Notes under the pieces: model-generated
Databases searched by the model: none
The model's input: the letters and a program-made list of their open reading frames with translations, nothing else
Told to the model about the DNA's origin: nothing
Assembly: GCA_902762355.1 (NCBI GenBank)
Contig: CACWNR010000013.1
Coordinates: 1-64,000 of the forward strand
Reading direction: 5' to 3'
Source: an uncultured Bacteroidales bacterium
Lineage (GTDB): Bacteria; Bacteroidota; Bacteroidia; Bacteroidales; Paludibacteraceae
Length of the DNA: 64,000 nt
Shown: positions 1-8,666 of the stretch, piece after piece
Position numbering within the stretch: position 1 is the stretch's first letter
Layout of the letters: every line of letters begins with the position of its first letter
Program-made: the position numbers and the translations under genes

Positions 1-2
1 CT

Positions 3-62
3 ATTGTCACTAACAATCAACCTTATATAGAAGGATTTGTATCATCTTATGCGAAAAATTAA
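3..62 (+). CDS. possible 3' end of a gene entering from the left (partial)
   Basis: From base 3 one plus-strand frame stays open for 19 codons to a TAA at 60-62, while the other two plus frames stop quickly. The encoded tail ends in YIEGFVSSYAKN. It has no recognisable domain and is short enough to be open by chance. An inverted repeat at 123-155 could serve as its terminator. This is only a possibility; the sequence left of the window would settle it. Confidence 0.25.
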   Translation: MVTNNQPYIEGFVSSYAKN

Positions 63-122
63 TTTTTTTACTAAATTTTTATTATAGTTCGTTAATAATT
101 GTTGTTCGTAATAGGCATAAAC

Positions 123-155
123 GAGAAACAAAACCATCTGGTGGTTCTGTTTCTC
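123..155. terminator. inverted repeat, probable bidirectional terminator
   Basis: A stem of about 13 bp pairs GAGAAACAAAACCA with TGGTTCTGTTTCTC around a five-base loop. In the minus direction it immediately follows the stop codon of the 25-codon ORF at 155-232; in the plus direction it follows a possible gene end at 62. The T-run usual for a rho-independent terminator is poor in both directions, so the call rests on the stem alone. Confidence 0.5.
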
Positions 156-232
156 TAAAGTGTATATCTCCTATCCGCGGCCGTGAGACCGGTGGTAAAA
201 TACTGATATGTCGCTGTTTGCTTCATTCCCAT
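155..232 (-). CDS. candidate small ORF, 25 residues, with its own promoter
   Basis: ATG at 232 opens a 25-codon frame ending in TAG at 157-155. The peptide starts MGMKQTATYQY and ends AADRRYTL; I do not recognise it. A good promoter (TACCTTTG at 255-248 with a TTTGC -33 element) lies just upstream and gives a leader of about 10 bases, and a strong hairpin begins at the stop codon. Promoter, short ORF and hairpin together make a self-contained transcript of about 120 bases. It could encode a small protein or be a non-coding RNA in which the frame is incidental. There is no convincing purine-rich ribosome binding site, as is usual in this phylum. Confidence 0.4.
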   Translation of the reverse strand: MGMKQTATYQYFTTGLTAADRRYTL

Positions 233-247
233 TTTTGAATTCGTTTG

Positions 248-279
248 CAAAGGTACAACATTTTTTTGATACTGCAAAA
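248..279 (-). promoter_or_regulatory. promoter of the 155-232 small transcript
   Basis: On the minus strand TACCTTTG (255-248) is preceded by TTTGCAGTATC, with 22-23 bases from -33 to -7. It matches the pattern seen before most operons of this window. Confidence 0.6.
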
Positions 280-380
280 TTTTTCAGTAAAAAAATGCAA
301 AAAAATACACGTACGAAATACGCACGTGCATATATTTACAAAGTGTATCCTAAAAGGGTTAGAAATTTACGAATTGTTTC

Positions 381-1460
381 CTAATTAGATGATACTATCA
401 CTACATGCCATTTCCCGTTTCCGTCATTGGAACGTACGATATAGCCTTTCTTCTGCAATAAATCCAATTGCTTCTGGATTGCAGAACGATTAATGCCTAT
501 CTTATCGCACAGTTCATTGATGGTCGTATCCGGCTCTTCCATTAAGGTGCGTAGAATAGTAGGGGTGTTCGGACTGCGGAATGAGACTTTCTCGCCATCG
601 AACCACCATATATTATTATCGTGTTCTCGAACAAAAGCAATGTTCTGTTCTATCTCATCAGCCGTCAGTCGTTCGAAGTATTTCAAGAATGCATCAATCT
701 TATTCAGCGGAGCGTGCGCACCGATAGAAGGAGTGACTCCTACTTGCAAATCGCTCTTGTGTAAGGCTTCCAAATAATGTGACTTCTTTCGGCTACGAAC
801 CACGATCATAGGGTAGTTATGGCGAGAGAGGATGAAGTTAACCATCAGTCGTGCGATGCGTCCATTACCATCCTCAAAAGGGTGAATACGTATATAGCGA
901 TAATGGAACAGAGCCGCTAACTGTACCGGCGTATATTCGCTGCTTTGTTCGGCTTCATTGTACCATGCAATCAGGTCGTTCATCAGCGCCGGAGTCTCTT
1001 CCGGAGATGCATACTCGAAACGGTCGCCATAACGAGTGATAACGGAGTTCGGTCGGGTCTTATAACATCCGGCATGGATGGTGTAACTCGTCTGTACGCC
1101 TCCAGGTAAGTTACGGTAAACGGTATAGTCCTCTCGGAGCAGTATTTTATGAAGCTGTCGAATGAAGGTTTCCGTGAGTGGTTTCTGCATCTCACCTGCT
1201 TCCACCTGCATCATCTTCAAACCTACGTTGTGCGCTTTCATCTCTTCCAAGTCCTTCATCTCCGCTTCCGCAACCACCTTGCCAAAGAGCAACAATAACT
1301 CCGTTTGACCATACGTCAGGGTATTGCCCTCAATATGGTTGCTATTATAGTTAAAGTCAATGGTGAACTTGCGACTCAGCCGCTCCTTGTCGTGCTCGCT
1401 CAAAGGCTGTATTGCCTTCCAGTGCTCATAGGCCTCTACTAGATATTTCAGGTCTTGCAT
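381..1460 (-). CDS. Fic/DOC family protein (probable AMP transferase) with C-terminal winged helix
   Basis: This 359-residue protein carries the Fic active-site motif HPFEDGNGR at residues 193-201 (catalytic His193, metal-binding Asp197), so it should transfer AMP or a related nucleotide moiety to a hydroxyl side chain of a target protein. Residues 40-45 (S-NHI-EG) fit the S/T-xxx-E-G/N inhibitory helix motif, placed N-terminal to the Fic core, so autoinhibition within one chain is likely. The last 70 residues look like a winged helix-turn-helix (INELCDKIG then RSAIQKQLDLL), common in larger bacterial Fic proteins. It is monocistronic, with its own promoter at 1486-1516. No antitoxin gene lies next to it, which agrees with the built-in inhibitory motif. 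The target cannot be inferred. Confidence 0.9.
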   Translation of the reverse strand: MQDLKYLVEAYEHWKAIQPLSEHDKERLSRKFTIDFNYNSNHIEGNTLTYGQTELLLLFGKVVAEAEMKDLEEMKAHNVGLKMMQVEAGEMQKPLTETFIRQLHKILLREDYTVYRNLPGGVQTSYTIHAGCYKTRPNSVITRYGDRFEYASPEETPALMNDLIAWYNEAEQSSEYTPVQLAALFHYRYIRIHPFEDGNGRIARLMVNFILSRHNYPMIVVRSRKKSHYLEALHKSDLQVGVTPSIGAHAPLNKIDAFLKYFERLTADEIEQNIAFVREHDNNIWWFDGEKVSFRSPNTPTILRTLMEEPDTTINELCDKIGINRSAIQKQLDLLQKKGYIVRSNDGNGKWHVVIVSSN

Positions 1461-1485
1461 AATGGTGTATAATTAAAATCGACTG

Positions 1486-1516
1486 CAAAGTTACATCTTT
1501 TTTTTGATTTGTGCAA
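1486..1516 (-). promoter_or_regulatory. promoter of the Fic gene
   Basis: TTGCAC at 1516-1511 and TAACTTTG at 1493-1486 on the minus strand, 23 bases start to start, giving a leader of about 20 bases before the ATG at 1460. Confidence 0.7.
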
Positions 1517-1612
1517 GTTTTTATACAAAAAGGTGGTATTTTTTCACCTTTGAATGTATTTTTTGTTTCTTTGCATGCCAATTCACAACCTAAAATGGTA
1601 TCAATATACCAC

Positions 1613-2782
1613 TTATTGAGGGGTGTTTTGCGTGGACCACCACTCGCTGGGTGTTTGACCGGTTTCGCGGAGGAAAGTGCGATAGAAAGCTTGGCGAGAC
1701 GAGAAGCCACAACCACGTTCGGCGATATCCTGTGCCTTCCACTCGGGATGCTCCATTTTCAGACGCTTTGCCTCTTCGATACGCAGTCTGTTCACCCATT
1801 GATAGAAACTACAACCATATTCGCTATTGATGAACCGGCTCAGATAGGTGCGGTTGAGGGGAAGCACCTGACGTAAGTCCATTAACTGGAAATCGGGATT
1901 AAGATAGGGTTTGTCCTTTTCGAGCCAAGTTTCCAACGTCTCCTTGTATGCTGCATTAGGTTGTTCGGCTTCGGTTGGCTCCGCTTCCGGCTCTATCGTA
2001 CGCAAACGTTGCCACGGGTCCTTGCGGTAGAGAATCTGCTCCGTACTATAGACGAGCATGACGATGACGAACCACTGCTGCGTGAACCCACGCGTATGCC
2101 CGCTAGCAACGCATATATTGACATAATTGACACCGATGATGGCTAACATGATACAGTAGCGGATGATCCACTGCACATCCATATTGTCCAAAGTCGAGAA
2201 GTTATCCTCGCACCATTTTTGATACCGGCGTATATGCGTGAGCACCAAAGCAAGCAGCGCATACGGATAGAGCGCTATCAACAGCCGTAGACTGTAAGGA
2301 ATCACATAGTCCAAGGCCACCAGCGCAATCATCGGTAATAATTGCCACAGAACAGTCTTCCACGTCAGCCATCCCGGACGAAGGGTCTCGGTAGGATACA
2401 GCACCATCACCCATCCTAACAGATTACCGATCAGCAGTTCATACGTCGAGATACGCAGGGCACCCATGTTCATCACCTGCATCGGGGCGAGCACGTAACA
2501 GACAAAATAAGACAGATCGCCCAAGCCCCATATCAACAACGCATATCCCCACGCACGCCGAATACGCAAGTGCTCCACATGCCGGAACGTGATCCACGCG
2601 CAGGCAAAAGCTGCCGTGAACGTACCTACGTTGAATGTAGGCGTGAGAACACGATCGTATATATCGTCCGGTATGAACTGCGCCAGATAACTGCTCAGCA
2701 CCACCACCGCTACCATCACCACGCCGAAAATAACCTCCGACTTGTAATCAAACCATATGTTTTTGAATGTATTATTCTGCAT
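1613..2782 (-). CDS. AraC-family regulator with N-terminal membrane domain
   Basis: The 389-residue product begins with seven or eight hydrophobic segments (first at about 16-36, then 49-66 and 78-99, continuing to about 255), so it is anchored in the inner membrane. The last 100 residues form an AraC-type double helix-turn-helix, with RLRIEEAKRL and then GFSSRQAFYRTFLRETGQTPSEW, the usual second recognition helix and its tail. The layout recalls membrane-bound AraC regulators of Bacteroidales that sense signals at the envelope. It is the last gene of an operon, 15 bases after a secreted protein gene (2798-4225), so the two exported proteins may be its signal source or targets. That link is inferred from position only. 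Confidence 0.85.
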   Translation of the reverse strand: MQNNTFKNIWFDYKSEVIFGVVMVAVVVLSSYLAQFIPDDIYDRVLTPTFNVGTFTAAFACAWITFRHVEHLRIRRAWGYALLIWGLGDLSYFVCYVLAPMQVMNMGALRISTYELLIGNLLGWVMVLYPTETLRPGWLTWKTVLWQLLPMIALVALDYVIPYSLRLLIALYPYALLALVLTHIRRYQKWCEDNFSTLDNMDVQWIIRYCIMLAIIGVNYVNICVASGHTRGFTQQWFVIVMLVYSTEQILYRKDPWQRLRTIEPEAEPTEAEQPNAAYKETLETWLEKDKPYLNPDFQLMDLRQVLPLNRTYLSRFINSEYGCSFYQWVNRLRIEEAKRLKMEHPEWKAQDIAERGCGFSSRQAFYRTFLRETGQTPSEWWSTQNTPQ

Positions 2783-2797
2783 AATACACAGTTGGGA

Positions 2798-4225
2798 CTA
2801 TTGATCGTTGAGGCGTTTGCCGCTCATGTCATACAAATGACCGTTGATATGCAGGATCACCCGTCCGTCACGGAATAGTTTTTCGGCCTGTACGTTCAAT
2901 GGGGTGTTTTGGATGCCTGTAGCTCCTTCGCGCTCGCCGTCGATGTCCCACACCGTCTGCATGTTACGCCGGATAGGAGCCGCAGAGGGTGTACCGCCGG
3001 GTAGCGTATAGAAATGCGTACGGAAGCCTTTCATCTTCTTGGACGTATCCTCACCGTCCGTAGGCCAGTTGATGGCGTTGTTATTGCCTAAGAAAAAGTT
3101 ATAATGGGCTTCGGAAGGGGAAGCACTGCCGGTGATGTGGGTCTTGTAGTAGAAGCCGTGCATCTTGATGTTGGCATTTCCTACATCAGCTCCGGCAGAG
3201 GTGTTGGTATCCCAGTTCTCTACATTGTAGAAATAGAGACTGTCGAGTGTACCAGTCGCGTTCATCCAGCGAATCAGATAAGGCACACCTTGGCTCAGCC
3301 GTTGACCGGAGAGGCGGGTAAGGTTGAGATGCAGAATCTCCTGTCCTGTCGTTCCGCTCACCGTGCCGCCGTCGAACGTGTACACTTCTGCGCCCGCGAG
3401 CGGTGAGGCATCGATATTCGGCACGTCAAAAGGCAGACAGAGCGTATTTAAATAGCCGTTGCGCAGCAGGGTACGTTGCATGACGGCATAACTATAGTCA
3501 TCAGCCGCAGCCAACTTGGTGGCAAACGCCTCCGACTCATCATCCTCATCCAAGACGGTAAGAGTGGGTACGGTACGCACCAAACGAACGGAATAGTAGT
3601 TCGTCGTGGCATAGGCTGTATTGAGGTCATGGATCTCTCCCTCGTTAAAGCGCATACAAAAAGCTTGGTTCGTGAGGGTTGCGTGCTGGGTAGCCGACCA
3701 ATAGGCACCATGGTCAGTGGCATCAGTCGGGTCTCCGCCAGACGTCGAATAGCCACCACACGGCAGAAAGACAGCACCGGCAGCTTCCATAATCGCCCAT
3801 TCTGCGGTCGTATAAGCGTTGTTGGCATAAGCTATACCACTCGTAACCGGTTTAAAAACAGGTACTCCTGCCGGTTGTACCCATCTGTCCGGAAGGATGA
3901 CGAGTCCGTTCTGTCCGTTGACGCTTCCCAAGGCGTTCTTCGACATTCCATCTCCATCGCGCTTCACCAACAGATACGTCCACTCAGCCGCAGACAGCAC
4001 GTACCATTCGTTATGACCTTCCTCGTTCTTTTGCTCTTCCCGCCATTCATTGGCATAGCTCCATTGGAACAGGTCGTGCGTAGGACCGTTCACCTCATTC
4101 GCATCGGCGAACTGAATCATTTTTCCCGATCTGTTGACCGTGAATAAGCCTTTCGCCGCCGTGGTAGCATATGCCATCCCGCAGGCCACCAAAAGCATGC
4201 AGATTAGTAACGATTTGCGTTGCAT
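2798..4225 (-). CDS. secreted protein with DUF1566/formylglycine-enzyme-like domain
   Basis: A 475-residue exported protein with a signal peptide (MQRKSLLICMLLVACGMAYA). Residues about 25-220 have the pattern of Bacteroidales and Fibrobacter surface proteins with a sulfatase-modifying/C-type-lectin-like fold: FTVNRSGKMIQFA, then VNGQNGLVILPDRW, AGAVFLPCGGY and YWSATQ in order. The middle is unassigned beta-rich sequence. The C-terminus (DGRVILHINGHLYDMSGKR) matches a short ending I have seen on exported Bacteroidales proteins and may be a sorting or anchoring signal, though it lacks a clear type IX CTD. It lies between a lipoprotein gene (13-base gap) and the AraC regulator. Ligand and role are unknown. 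Confidence 0.6.
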   Translation of the reverse strand: MQRKSLLICMLLVACGMAYATTAAKGLFTVNRSGKMIQFADANEVNGPTHDLFQWSYANEWREEQKNEEGHNEWYVLSAAEWTYLLVKRDGDGMSKNALGSVNGQNGLVILPDRWVQPAGVPVFKPVTSGIAYANNAYTTAEWAIMEAAGAVFLPCGGYSTSGGDPTDATDHGAYWSATQHATLTNQAFCMRFNEGEIHDLNTAYATTNYYSVRLVRTVPTLTVLDEDDESEAFATKLAAADDYSYAVMQRTLLRNGYLNTLCLPFDVPNIDASPLAGAEVYTFDGGTVSGTTGQEILHLNLTRLSGQRLSQGVPYLIRWMNATGTLDSLYFYNVENWDTNTSAGADVGNANIKMHGFYYKTHITGSASPSEAHYNFFLGNNNAINWPTDGEDTSKKMKGFRTHFYTLPGGTPSAAPIRRNMQTVWDIDGEREGATGIQNTPLNVQAEKLFRDGRVILHINGHLYDMSGKRLNDQ

Positions 4226-4238
4226 AATTGGTTGAATA

Positions 4239-4709
4239 TTATTGTGTTACAGTCCACTTGGGATTATACGGCACATCCACCGTGCCGAGGTTAGAACCGT
4301 TGTTGTAAGGAATCGATTCCGACACGAACACATGCTTGAGCGATGCGCTGTAATGCTTGATCGTAATCGCATCCGCATTCTCCGGCGCAGCGATAAACAA
4401 CCAGTAGGCGCTGGCCTCATCTAACCATTTGCCCACACCCAGACAGGTCTCGCCTGCAAAAGCAGCCAGCAGGTCATCCGACGAACGCTGGTAGTTCACT
4501 GCAGCCAACTGCTCCGCCGTATAGACGGACGTCAGATCGATACCTACGATAGCCGTCATCGAAGAGGACATGTCATAACTCTCCGGAGCTACCCACGTCG
4601 GCTTCGATACATTACCGATGATCGACTCAGCTTGGTTCTTCTCATCCTTACAACCGGTTGCCAGCAGCATCGCTGCACATGCAACCAGCATCATAAATTT
4701 CGTTTTCAT
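4239..4709 (-). CDS. small surface lipoprotein
   Basis: A 156-residue protein with a type II signal peptide ending in the lipobox LLATGC (Cys20). The mature part contains the segment DDLLAAFAGETCLGVG, which resembles the 'AFVGDECRGVA' modules repeated in many Bacteroidota surface proteins. It ends in an aromatic PKWTVTQ tail. It sits 12 bases after recJ and 13 bases before the secreted protein at 2798-4225, so it is co-transcribed with both. The likely place is the periplasm or outer membrane. The molecular role is unknown. Confidence 0.6.
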   Translation of the reverse strand: MKTKFMMLVACAAMLLATGCKDEKNQAESIIGNVSKPTWVAPESYDMSSSMTAIVGIDLTSVYTAEQLAAVNYQRSSDDLLAAFAGETCLGVGKWLDEASAYWLFIAAPENADAITIKHYSASLKHVFVSESIPYNNGSNLGTVDVPYNPKWTVTQ

Positions 4710-4721
4710 ATGTTTTGTTTT

Positions 4722-6437
4722 TTATTCGTCCAGTTTGACGTCTTGGGCATTCATCTGAAGGGTCGTGCGACCGCGGTAGGAGTTCTCCTCGAGGTAGAAA
4801 CAGACATCCACGGCTTTGCCGTTCTGCAGATGGATGGCTTTGTCGCCTTGCCCGAACCCGATGCCGTCCATGGCAACCACGCAGTCGGTGAGATCCAGAT
4901 GCAGATGGCGGCCGTCACTTACCGCACGGGAGTTGCGGTTGTTAATCAGATGGCGGCAGAGGAAGAGCGGTCGCTCATTACCCGGGCCGAACGGCTCGAG
5001 GCATTGAAGGATCTTGTACATCTTCCAGTTCATATCGCTCAGCTCCACCTCCGCCTCTATATCCAGCGTCGGGCATTGTTGCTCGGGCTTGATATGTGCT
5101 GCCACGTATTGTTCAAAACGGCGTTGGAACTCCGGCAGGTCTTTGCGATGCATGCTGAGACCGGCGGCGAACTTATGTCCACCGAAATTAGTCAGCAGGT
5201 CGCGGCACGAATCGATAGCGGTGTATATATCAAAATCACTGACCGAACGGGCACTGCCGCTGATGATATCGTCGTCTCCGGCGGTGAGCACAATAGTGGG
5301 GCGGTAATAGGTCTCGGTGAGTCGGCTCGCAGCTATGCCTACGACACCTTTATGCCACTCGGGCGAGAAGACGACTGTCGTGAATCGGCTTGCATTGTTC
5401 GGGTCTTTGGCCAGTTGCTCAAGCGCCTCGTCGGTGGTCTTGGTATCGAAATCACGTCGATCCTGGTTATACGAATCGATATCCTGGGCAAAGCGCAAAG
5501 CCGCCTCGGCATCATCGGTGATGAGCAGACGTACTGCCTCTGCACCGGACTTGATACGCCCCGCCGCATTGATACGCGGACCGAACTTATAGACGAGATC
5601 GTTGATGGTGATGGTCTTGCCTTCGATACCCGCCACCTGCATGATGGCTTGCATGCCCACGGAGGGGAACGCATTGAGGGCACGGAGGCCATAGAAAGCG
5701 AGGATGCGGTTCTCTCCGGTCACCGGCACGATGTCCGAAGCGATGGACATAGCCAGCAGTGGTAAGAGGCGATAGACCTCCTGCGGATCGATGCCGCGCC
5801 GCTGGGCGTACGCTTGCGCCAGTTTGAAGCCCACGCCGCAGCCGCTCAGTTCCTTGAACGGATAGAGGCAATCCTTGCGTTTCATATTGAGCACCGCCAC
5901 CGCCTTCGGGATGGTGTCCCCGGGCGTATGGTGGTCACAGATGATGAAATCGACACCGAGCGAGTTGGCATACTCCATCTTATCGACCGCTTTGATACCG
6001 CAGTCGAGCGCGATGACGAGGGTACAGCCTTTCTCTTTGGCGGTGTCGATGCCCTTGGTGGAGATGCCGTATCCCTCGGTATAACGATCGGGGATGTAAT
6101 AGATGAGGTTGTCCGTCTGGGTCTTGAGGAAGGAGTACATGAGTGCCACCGCCGTCGTACCGTCCACGTCGTAGTCGCCATATACCATGATGCGCTCGTG
6201 ACTATCGATGGCCTTGCAGAGACGATCGACTGCCGCGCCCATGTCCTTCATGAGGAAGGGGTCGTGCAGACTATCCAAAGAGGGGCGTATGTACGCGCGC
6301 GCCTCAGCAGCCGTACGCAGACCGCGAGCCGCTAAGATGCGACCCGCTACCGGACTGATCTCCAGTTCGGTGGTCAGACGTTGTGCCGCTGCCTGCTCTT
6401 CAGACGTCAGTTCTTTTATTTTCCAATTGATATTCAT
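4722..6437 (-). CDS. recJ: single-stranded-DNA-specific exonuclease RecJ
   Basis: RecJ degrades single-stranded DNA 5' to 3' in RecF-pathway recombination and repair. The 571-residue product has the DHH-family metal ligands in order: YGDYDVDG (residues 86-93), ALDCG, and ICDHHTP near 165. The DHHA1 domain shows GGHKFAAGLSM, and an OB-like C-terminal part ends the protein; the length is normal for the family. The gene starts 38 bases inside the 3' end of the carbon-nitrogen hydrolase gene, so translation is probably coupled. Its position inside an operon that starts at the NfeD gene is unusual in functional terms but common in packed Bacteroidales chromosomes. Confidence 0.95.
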   Translation of the reverse strand: MNINWKIKELTSEEQAAAQRLTTELEISPVAGRILAARGLRTAAEARAYIRPSLDSLHDPFLMKDMGAAVDRLCKAIDSHERIMVYGDYDVDGTTAVALMYSFLKTQTDNLIYYIPDRYTEGYGISTKGIDTAKEKGCTLVIALDCGIKAVDKMEYANSLGVDFIICDHHTPGDTIPKAVAVLNMKRKDCLYPFKELSGCGVGFKLAQAYAQRRGIDPQEVYRLLPLLAMSIASDIVPVTGENRILAFYGLRALNAFPSVGMQAIMQVAGIEGKTITINDLVYKFGPRINAAGRIKSGAEAVRLLITDDAEAALRFAQDIDSYNQDRRDFDTKTTDEALEQLAKDPNNASRFTTVVFSPEWHKGVVGIAASRLTETYYRPTIVLTAGDDDIISGSARSVSDFDIYTAIDSCRDLLTNFGGHKFAAGLSMHRKDLPEFQRRFEQYVAAHIKPEQQCPTLDIEAEVELSDMNWKMYKILQCLEPFGPGNERPLFLCRHLINNRNSRAVSDGRHLHLDLTDCVVAMDGIGFGQGDKAIHLQNGKAVDVCFYLEENSYRGRTTLQMNAQDVKLDE

Positions 6438-7194
6438 CTGCTTCTTGCCATTGCGGCAACACCTCGCGGAAATGCCGCAGTTTCTCTATAGACAGATCCA
6501 CTATCTTGGTGGTCGCCTCGTAGTCTTCAAATCCCGCTACATCCTTAAGCCAGGTGTCGTACGCCACGGAGTGACCGTTATAATCGAGTTGCAGCCCATC
6601 CGTCCCGACCATGTTGACACCGATACCGTAACAGTGGTTCTCTGCCGCCCGGGCGGGTAACAAAGCGTCCCAGTACTGAATCCGGACGGTAGGCCAGCAG
6701 GCCACCACAATGAGGATGTCGTACAGGTTGTGCTTGTCCTGCCTCAGCCACACCGGGAAACGCAGGTCATAGCAGACCGCCAGACGTATCTTGACTCCGC
6801 GGTACTCAAAGATCGGTCGCTCATTGCCGGGCGTGAAGAACTCCGCTTCGCCTCCGCTCGCATACAGATGATGCTTGTCGTAGTGTTGCGGTGCAACACC
6901 CGGCGCAAAGAGGAATCCCCGGTTATAGAGTTTGCCATTGTCCCTCGCCATCATCGAACCGACAATGGCGATGTGGTAGTCATCGGCCATGCGCTGGAGC
7001 GCCTGACAGGTAGGACCCGCTCCCCACTGTTCCGCCAGCCCGGGACGATCGGTACAGAAACCCGTACTGAACATCTCCGGCACAACGGCCATATCCGCCT
7101 GTCCGGCGATGGCTCGCAGGCGTTCATCCAGCAGGCCTATGTTCGCCTGCGGATCTGCCCATTCGATAGGATATTGGAGGAGCGCTACGCGCAT
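6400..7194 (-). CDS. carbon-nitrogen hydrolase (omega-amidase/nitrilase family)
   Basis: This 264-residue enzyme has the Glu-Lys-Cys triad of the nitrilase superfamily: the Glu in VPEMFSTGF, the Lys in YDKHHLY and the Cys in AVCYDLRFPVW. Length and motifs fit the Nit2/YafV branch, which hydrolyses alpha-ketoglutaramate and related omega-amides and is regarded as metabolite repair. It is cytosolic, with no signal peptide. The 28-base spacer to the preceding floA gene is filled entirely by a 7-base repeat (7194-7228) that also provides the floA stop codon. The 3' end overlaps recJ by 38 bases. Substrate choice within the family is not certain from sequence. Confidence 0.88.
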   Translation of the reverse strand: MRVALLQYPIEWADPQANIGLLDERLRAIAGQADMAVVPEMFSTGFCTDRPGLAEQWGAGPTCQALQRMADDYHIAIVGSMMARDNGKLYNRGFLFAPGVAPQHYDKHHLYASGGEAEFFTPGNERPIFEYRGVKIRLAVCYDLRFPVWLRQDKHNLYDILIVVACWPTVRIQYWDALLPARAAENHCYGIGVNMVGTDGLQLDYNGHSVAYDTWLKDVAGFEDYEATTKIVDLSIEKLRHFREVLPQWQEADEYQLENKRTDV

Positions 7195-7228
7195 TTATGA
7201 TTTCAAATTTTTGATTTTTGATTTATTT
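7194..7228. repeat. heptamer tandem repeat between floA and the hydrolase gene
   Basis: Five consecutive 7-base units read TTTATGA, TTTCAAA, TTTTTGA, TTTTTGA, TTTATTT on the plus strand. The array covers the floA stop codon (7225-7223) and reaches the ATG of the next gene (7194-7192). Confidence 0.75.
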
Positions 7229-8212
7229 CTTAGCCTTTTTAGCCTCGCCTCCGTTAGCGATATTCTCGCGCATAGCGGTGTCGGCCTGGATATTCTGCAT
7301 GCGGTAGTAATCCATGATGCCGAGGTTACCGTTACGGAAGGCCTCCGCCATAGCCTGCGGTACGAGTGCCTCTGCCTCAATCACTTTGGCGCGGGCTTCC
7401 TGTGCTTTGGCTTTCATCTCCTGCTCCGAAGCGATAGCCATTGAGCGACGCTCCTCGGCTTTAGCCTGGGCGATGTTCTTATCCGCCTCCGCCTGATCCA
7501 TCTGCAGTTGGGCACCGATATTCTTACCTACGTCGATGTCCGCTATATCGATGGAGAGGATCTCGAAGGCTGTACCGTCATCGAGGCCTTTGGAGAGCAC
7601 GAGTTTACTGATGGAATCGGGGTTTTCGAGCACCATCTTATGGCTCTCGGCGCTACCGATCGAGCTGACTATACCTTCACCTACACGGGCAAGGATCGTG
7701 TCTTCACCGGCACCTCCGACGAGCTGTTTGATGTTCGCACGCACGGTCACACGGGCTTTGGCAATCAACTGAATACCATCCTTCGCCACAGCCGTTACCG
7801 GCGGGGTATCAATGACACGGGGGTTCACGGACATCTGCACGGCCTCGAACACGTCACGTCCGGCGAGGTCGATGGCCGTAGCCATCTGGAAAGGCAGGTT
7901 GATACCAGCCTTCGAAGCCGACACGAGGGCATGCACCACGCGCTCTATATGTCCTCCGGCGAGATAGTGCGCCTCCAGACCGTCGCGCTTGACATCCGTC
8001 AGACCGGCCTTGTGCGCCTCGATCATACAATTGACGATCTTTGCGGGCGGTACCTTACGGATACGCATGAGGAATAACTGTACCAGACTGATATGTACAC
8101 CGCTCACTACGGCATTGATCCAGAGCATGAAGGGTACATAATACAAGAAAATGATGATGCAGACACCTATCAAGGCATACAGCACAACAGAGAGAGCACT
8201 AAGGTCTTCCAT
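7223..8212 (-). CDS. floA: flotillin-like protein FloA
   Basis: FloA is a bacterial flotillin that organises functional membrane microdomains. The 329-residue protein has an N-terminal membrane hairpin (residues about 8-45), a PHB/SPFH-like domain containing the very conserved [22 protein letters not shown]-type segment, and an Ala/Glu-rich coiled coil near 230-290 ([12 protein letters not shown]). Size and order match the FloA (YqfA, UPF0365) family. The gene directly upstream encodes a short NfeD-like membrane protein; NfeD and flotillin genes are paired in many bacteria, which supports both assignments. Confidence 0.95.
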   Translation of the reverse strand: MEDLSALSVVLYALIGVCIIIFLYYVPFMLWINAVVSGVHISLVQLFLMRIRKVPPAKIVNCMIEAHKAGLTDVKRDGLEAHYLAGGHIERVVHALVSASKAGINLPFQMATAIDLAGRDVFEAVQMSVNPRVIDTPPVTAVAKDGIQLIAKARVTVRANIKQLVGGAGEDTILARVGEGIVSSIGSAESHKMVLENPDSISKLVLSKGLDDGTAFEILSIDIADIDVGKNIGAQLQMDQAEADKNIAQAKAEERRSMAIASEQEMKAKAQEARAKVIEAEALVPQAMAEAFRNGNLGIMDYYRMQNIQADTAMRENIANGGEAKKAKK

Positions 8213-8223
8213 AGGACGATAAA

Positions 8224-8265
8224 TTTATGATTTATGATTTATGATTTTTGGTTTTTGATTGGTGG
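8224..8265. repeat. heptamer tandem repeat at the 3' end of the NfeD-like gene
   Basis: Six 7-base units on the plus strand: three exact TTTATGA copies, then TTTTTGG, TTTTTGA and TTGGTGG. The array encodes the last dozen residues and the stop codon of the NfeD-like gene on the minus strand. Confidence 0.8.
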
Positions 8266-8572
8266 TTTCCTCTTTCTTGAGTTTGTTATCCGCCAACTCG
8301 ACGTGGCTGTCTATCTTGGTATCCAGCGCCATCTTATCCAGCGCATTGCTACGCACAAAGCCCCAGATAGCGAGACCCGTCAAGAGCACGCAGGCACCGA
8401 GCGTAATCAGACCCGCTACATGACCGATCCATATCCATGCTACCACTACTGCGCCAACCAGCGCAAGAAAACCACTCACGCCCGCAATGCCGAAACCCGG
8501 CAGAAGGAACATCTCCATTAATAATAACGCGACGCCCGCGAGCACTAATAATACGACTAAAAAAATGTTCAT
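8225..8572 (-). CDS. NfeD-like membrane protein (short form)
   Basis: A 115-residue integral membrane protein with about three hydrophobic segments (residues 2-24, 30-52 and 57-75) followed by a short hydrophilic tail. It resembles the membrane part of NfeD, the partner of flotillin-like proteins, and sits 12 bases before floA. The soluble OB-fold domain of longer NfeD proteins is absent. The final residues (TTNQKPKIINHKS) are translated from the 7-base repeat at 8224-8265, so the original C-terminus was probably replaced or extended by the repeat. It is the first gene of the seven-gene operon. Confidence 0.75.
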   Translation of the reverse strand: MNIFLVVLLVLAGVALLLMEMFLLPGFGIAGVSGFLALVGAVVVAWIWIGHVAGLITLGACVLLTGLAIWGFVRSNALDKMALDTKIDSHVELADNKLKKEETTNQKPKIINHKS

Positions 8573-8620
8573 GCAAGTATTTCGATAAAAAAATTCAAAC
8601 TATTTTTTCTAAATCGGCTG

Positions 8621-8651
8621 CAAAGATACTAAATATCTTTGATATACGCAA
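8621..8651 (-). promoter_or_regulatory. promoter of the nfeD-floA-recJ-AraC operon
   Basis: Minus strand TTGCGTATAT (8651-8642) and TATCTTTG (8628-8621), 23 bases start to start. It lies back to back with the topA promoter. Confidence 0.75.
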
Positions 8652-8666
8652 GCAAACAAAAAAAAA

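Noticed and set aside
4632-5765. Open frame of 377 codons on the plus strand opposite recJ and the lipoprotein gene
   Set aside because: It overlaps two real genes on the other strand and shows no recognisable sequence features.
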